From NCBI GenBank assembly GCA_028275195.1, contig JAPWVC010000059.1, forward strand, positions 1-7,793: a DNA stretch of 7,793 bases. Reading direction: 5' to 3'. Below the pieces are notes generated by a model that did not search any database, had not been told where the DNA came from, and saw only the letters and a list, made by a program, of their open reading frames with translations. Origin of the DNA: Candidatus Acetothermia bacterium. GTDB taxonomy: Bacteria > Bipolaricaulota > Bipolaricaulia > RBG-16-55-9 > JANLFV01. Numbering within the stretch: position 1 is the stretch's first letter; each line of letters opens with the position of its first letter. Of the stretch, positions 5,412 through 7,793 are shown piece after piece. Both the position numbers and the translations under genes were made by a program.

Positions 5412-5413
5412 CT

Positions 5414-6148
5414 TTAGAGCTCGATCACCTTCCCAACCCCTATGGCGATGAAGCCTTTCCCGTAAGCTTCCTGGAAGAGTTCGAGTGCTCGCTCACCGGA
5501 GCAGTGGCAGGGGGCGACCTTTTCCACTCCTGAGTTCCCCAGCTCAGTGATGATCTCCATGATCTCGGATGAGGGGAGCTCGCCGAGGTGGAGCCCGCCC
5601 AGGATCATCTGGGCGGCCTCGCCCAGTTGCTCCCTCACCGCTCGGACGATCTCGACGATCCCGGGATGGGCGCATCCGGTGATCAGGATGAGGCCCGTCC
5701 TAGCCCTGAGGACCAAGCTCTGCTCCGCGATCAGGCCAGGAAGCTCGCCGGTAGAGTAAAGGCCCTCGCGGAGCTTTTGTGGCCCTGTAACCTCGACCGT
5801 TTCCACTCCGAAGCGGGCAACCGCGTCCTTAATGTTCTGAGGGAAGGAGCGGCCTAGGTAAACTTTAGCCTGGCGGGCCTCCTTGAGGAGGCCGGTGAGC
5901 CCGCCCATGTGGTCGCAGTGGGCGTGAGATAGGAAGATCGTCCCGATCTGCCGCGGGTCTATCCCCAGCCGGTCGAGGTTGAACTTCTCCACCAGCCAGT
6001 CCGCGCCGGTGTCGAAGAGGACTTTCTCCTCCCCGAGCTCCACCAAGCAGGAGAAGCCCCAGCCGATGCGGAGCCTGGGGTCATATTCCCGGTTATCGTA
6101 GATCGTAGTGATCTTCAGGACCGGCATCTGGGGGCGAGGGGCGATCAT
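5414..6148 (-). CDS. COG1237-type metallo-beta-lactamase-fold hydrolase
   Basis: The 244-residue protein has the MBL metal-binding set: FLSHAHCDHMGGL with His75, His77, Asp79 and His80, then GCAHPGI (His161), GGLHLGE (His187) and PCHCSGE (His215). The CAHPGI, GGxHL and HCSG signatures together place it in COG1237. Members are often labelled dihydropterin-ribofuranosyl-aminobenzene-phosphate synthase by analogy, and most have no proven substrate; that name should not be carried over here. Two metal ions are expected. No signal peptide is seen, so it is cytoplasmic. The ATG overlaps the SerRS stop as ATGA. An internal ATG at residue 8 starts closer to the family's usual beginning, but neither has a good ribosome binding site, and coupling favours the first. 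It is last in the RNase HII-SerRS operon, and nothing in the context reveals its substrate. Confidence 0.85.
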   Translation of the reverse strand: MIAPRPQMPVLKITTIYDNREYDPRLRIGWGFSCLVELGEEKVLFDTGADWLVEKFNLDRLGIDPRQIGTIFLSHAHCDHMGGLTGLLKEARQAKVYLGRSFPQNIKDAVARFGVETVEVTGPQKLREGLYSTGELPGLIAEQSLVLRARTGLILITGCAHPGIVEIVRAVREQLGEAAQMILGGLHLGELPSSEIMEIITELGNSGVEKVAPCHCSGERALELFQEAYGKGFIAIGVGKVIEL

Positions 6149-7419
6149 CTCAATATGTCCGCTCCCACATACTCCCGCAGTGGCTCAGGGAGCATGACCG
6201 AGCCGTCCCTCTGTTGATTGTTCTCCAGGATCGCGGCGAAGAGCCTGGAAGTCGCGACCCCTGAGCCATTGAGTGTGTGCACGAACTCGGGCCTGGCCTT
6301 AGGCTCGGGCCGGTAGCGGATGTTCCCCCGTCGGGCCTGGAAGTCCTCGCAATTGCTACAGGATGAGACCTCATAATACTTCCCTTGGGAGGGGAGCCAG
6401 ACCTCGAGGTCGACGGTCTTGGCCGCCTGCTGGGCCAAGTCGCAGGTCGGGAGGAGCGTCACACGGTAATGCAGATCGAGCTCCTTCAAGATATCCTCAG
6501 CATCTTCGATCAGCTGCTCCAGCGCGGTATAGGACTCCTCAGGCTTGGTGAACCAGAAGAGCTCAACCTTATTGAACTGGTGGACCCGGATCAGCCCACG
6601 CTCCTCCTCCCCAGCCGCCCCGGCCTCCCGCCGGAAGCAAGTGGTGAAGGCCACATACTTCTTGGGGAGTTCCGTGGCCTCGAGGATCTCGCCTCGATGC
6701 AGGTTCGCCAATAAGACCTCGGCCGTCGGGTTCAAGTAGAGCCGGTCCCGCTCGCAGAAGTAGAGGTCCTCCTCGAATTTTGGAAGCTGAGAGGAGGTAA
6801 AGAGGCTCTCCTCGTTCCCCAAGAAGGGCGGGAAGATCGGCTCATAGCCGTTCTCTTCGGTCTGGTAGCGGAACATGAACTGGACGAGGGCCATCTCCAG
6901 GAGCGCCCCCTTCCCGCGGTAGAGGGGGAACCTGGCCCCGGCGATCCGAGCCCCGCGGGGGAAGTCCAGGATCCCTAAGGCCTCACCGAGCTCAAGATGG
7001 CTCTTGGGCAGGAAGTCGAAGCGCGGCTTCTCCTTGTATTCTCGCAGGACGAGCTTATCCCCCTTTTTGGTGGAGACGGGAACCGACTCATGGGGGAGGT
7101 TCGGGAGGCGGAGGAGCAGCTCTTTGATCTCCTCTTCGACCCCTTTCAATCGCTCGTCCAGCACCCTGATCCGCTCGGCGAGCCGGGCCATCTCCCCCTT
7201 CAGCCGCTCAGCCTCCGCGGCTCGGCCCGAAGCGAGGAGCTTTCCGATCTCTTTAGAGCCCTCATTCCTTTGGGCTTTCAGCTCCTCGACCTCGCGGATG
7301 ATCGCCCGGCGGTCCTCATCCAGCCTGAGCAGGCCGTCGAGCCTAATGCTCTCATCCCTGGTCCGGAGTCGTCGCTCGATCTCCGTTGGGTTCTCACGGA
7401 TCAGCTTCAAATCGAGCAC
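6145..7419 (-). CDS. serS: Seryl-tRNA synthetase, bacterial type
   Basis: This complete 424-residue class II synthetase charges tRNA-Ser (and tRNA-Sec where present) with serine. The N-terminal arm MLDLKLIRENPTEIERRL leads into two long charged helices (about 35-103), the coiled coil that grips the tRNA long variable arm. The catalytic core follows: motif 1 around YEPIFPPFLGN (192-202), the serine-binding TAEV (232-235), motif 2 CFRREAGAAG with Arg263 and Glu265, RGLIRVHQFNKVELF, then SSCSNCEDFQARR and motif 3 NGSGVATSRLFAAILEN with Arg392. The segment normally written TGD reads TCD (325-327), a small deviation. The start is a GTG at 7419, 13 bases inside the RNase HII gene, with GAGGGAG seven bases upstream and the correct MLDL opening. 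It overlaps the downstream hydrolase by four bases. Function is secure. Confidence 0.97.
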   Translation of the reverse strand: MLDLKLIRENPTEIERRLRTRDESIRLDGLLRLDEDRRAIIREVEELKAQRNEGSKEIGKLLASGRAAEAERLKGEMARLAERIRVLDERLKGVEEEIKELLLRLPNLPHESVPVSTKKGDKLVLREYKEKPRFDFLPKSHLELGEALGILDFPRGARIAGARFPLYRGKGALLEMALVQFMFRYQTEENGYEPIFPPFLGNEESLFTSSQLPKFEEDLYFCERDRLYLNPTAEVLLANLHRGEILEATELPKKYVAFTTCFRREAGAAGEEERGLIRVHQFNKVELFWFTKPEESYTALEQLIEDAEDILKELDLHYRVTLLPTCDLAQQAAKTVDLEVWLPSQGKYYEVSSCSNCEDFQARRGNIRYRPEPKARPEFVHTLNGSGVATSRLFAAILENNQQRDGSVMLPEPLREYVGADILR

Positions 7420-7793
7420 TGCCCCACTCCCTCAGCCTTGAAGGCCCCTATCTGTTGTAATCGCCGCAAGGTCCGCCACTTCGCCCGCGCGCAGGACGGG
7501 AACCGCCCATGCCGGCGATACCAGCCTTCCAGGAACCGGCGGGTCTTCGGCTCGGAAGGGTAGCCCCAGCCGAAGTCGCCGTATTCCTCGTGCAGCTTGA
7601 GGATCGCCCGGTCACGCTCGACCTTAGCGACGATCGAGGCCGCGGCGACGATCGGATAGAGCCGGTCGGCGTGATTCTCCCCAATGAGCATAGGCGCGGG
7701 CACCTTCAGGCCGACCAACTCCCGGAGCTTCCGGCAGTAGCCCCCCACTCCCCGGGGATGGGCCGGGACATCGAAGTAGACCACATCTGGCCG
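7407..7793 (-). CDS. rnhB: Ribonuclease HII, archaeal/eukaryotic-like type (5' part missing)
   Basis: The C-terminal 128 residues of RNase HII, which cuts RNA in RNA-DNA hybrids and removes misincorporated ribonucleotides. The frame is open to the window edge, so the N-terminal catalytic residues (the DEAGRG region) lie outside. Visible are DVVYFDV with a conserved Asp strand, NHADRLYPIVAAASIVAKVERDR including the catalytic-site Asp, YGDFGWGYPSEPKTRRFL and the tail ARAKWRTLRRL. The wording GxFGxGYPSDPKT followed by W-x-T is that of archaeal and eukaryotic RNase H2 catalytic subunits; typical bacterial RnhB proteins have a KGYGT-type segment and end differently. The internal GTG at 7784 is not the true start. 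The stop lies 13 bases past the serS start. Identity is sure; the unusual affiliation is judged by eye. Confidence 0.92.
   Translation of the reverse strand, partial: RPDVVYFDVPAHPRGVGGYCRKLRELVGLKVPAPMLIGENHADRLYPIVAAASIVAKVERDRAILKLHEEYGDFGWGYPSEPKTRRFLEGWYRRHGRFPSCARAKWRTLRRLQQIGAFKAEGVGQCSI
7427..7433 (-). promoter_or_regulatory. Ribosome binding site supporting the serS GTG start
   Basis: GAGGGAG on the minus strand lies within the end of the RNase HII gene, seven bases before the GTG at 7419. Since no ATG fits the conserved SerRS N-terminus, this supports a GTG start and translational coupling to RNase HII. Confidence 0.6.

Noticed and set aside
6997..7563. Plus-strand open frame of 188 codons across the serS-rnhB junction
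   Set aside because: It is antisense to two well-supported genes, resembles no family, and such frames are common opposite GC-rich genes with biased third positions.
1..7793. Archaeal origin of the whole window
   Set aside because: Only RNase HII is archaeal-like; TATAAT promoters with 17-bp spacing, bacterial SerRS motifs and signal peptides with a possible outer-membrane protein favour a bacterium.
1..7793. CRISPR arrays, insertion sequences, tRNA or rRNA genes
   Set aside because: No repeat-spacer pattern, transposase motif, terminal inverted repeat or tRNA-like fold was seen on either strand.

Overview
The window is compact, GC-rich bacterial chromosome with eleven credible protein genes, one candidate micro-ORF and almost no spare DNA. 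Genes overlap by 1-32 bases or sit under 20 bases apart, Shine-Dalgarno sites are strong, and TTG and GTG starts are used. The seryl-tRNA synthetase is of bacterial type, two secreted proteins carry ordinary signal peptides, and two sigma70-like promoters are visible. The RNase HII fragment, however, resembles the archaeal/eukaryotic branch. I infer an uncultured, deep-branching, possibly thermophilic bacterium (Bipolaricaulota/Acetothermia would fit). This is a guess from style, not a match.

Layout. (1) Bases 5-1566, plus strand: an overlapping operon of a MIP18/DUF59 protein, a MarR regulator with a Cys/His tail, a TusA sulfur carrier and a DsrE2-family protein. This looks like a regulated sulfur-relay cassette. 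(2) Bases 1583-4376, minus strand, convergent with the first: a one-Cys peroxiredoxin, a CoA-binding protein and a large exported enzyme. That enzyme joins a sorbosone/glucose-dehydrogenase-type beta-propeller to a DOMON domain. The operon has a clear promoter (TTGCCG, 17 bp, TATAAT) whose start site lies in a perfect inverted repeat. (3) Bases 4377-4660: a divergent control region with a second promoter facing right and a GC-rich palindrome between the two. (4) Bases 4661-5308, plus strand: an unrecognised exported, probably beta-rich protein, followed by a 26-codon ORF with a near-perfect ribosome binding site. (5) Bases 5414 to the right edge, minus strand: RNase HII (cut by the window edge), SerRS and a COG1237 metallo-beta-lactamase-fold hydrolase, overlapping by 13 and 4 bases.

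How they may work together. The left operon handles persulfide sulfur and its regulator has a likely metal- or redox-sensing tail. The facing operon holds a peroxide-removing enzyme and an exported oxidoreductase with a candidate heme domain. The inverted repeat at the peroxiredoxin promoter has the TTAG-N-CTAA half-sites seen in some MarR/SlyA operators. Control of the second operon by the MarR protein is therefore a testable idea, not a conclusion. The right-hand operon is housekeeping plus one hydrolase of unknown substrate. No mobile elements, CRISPR arrays, tRNAs or rRNAs were seen.
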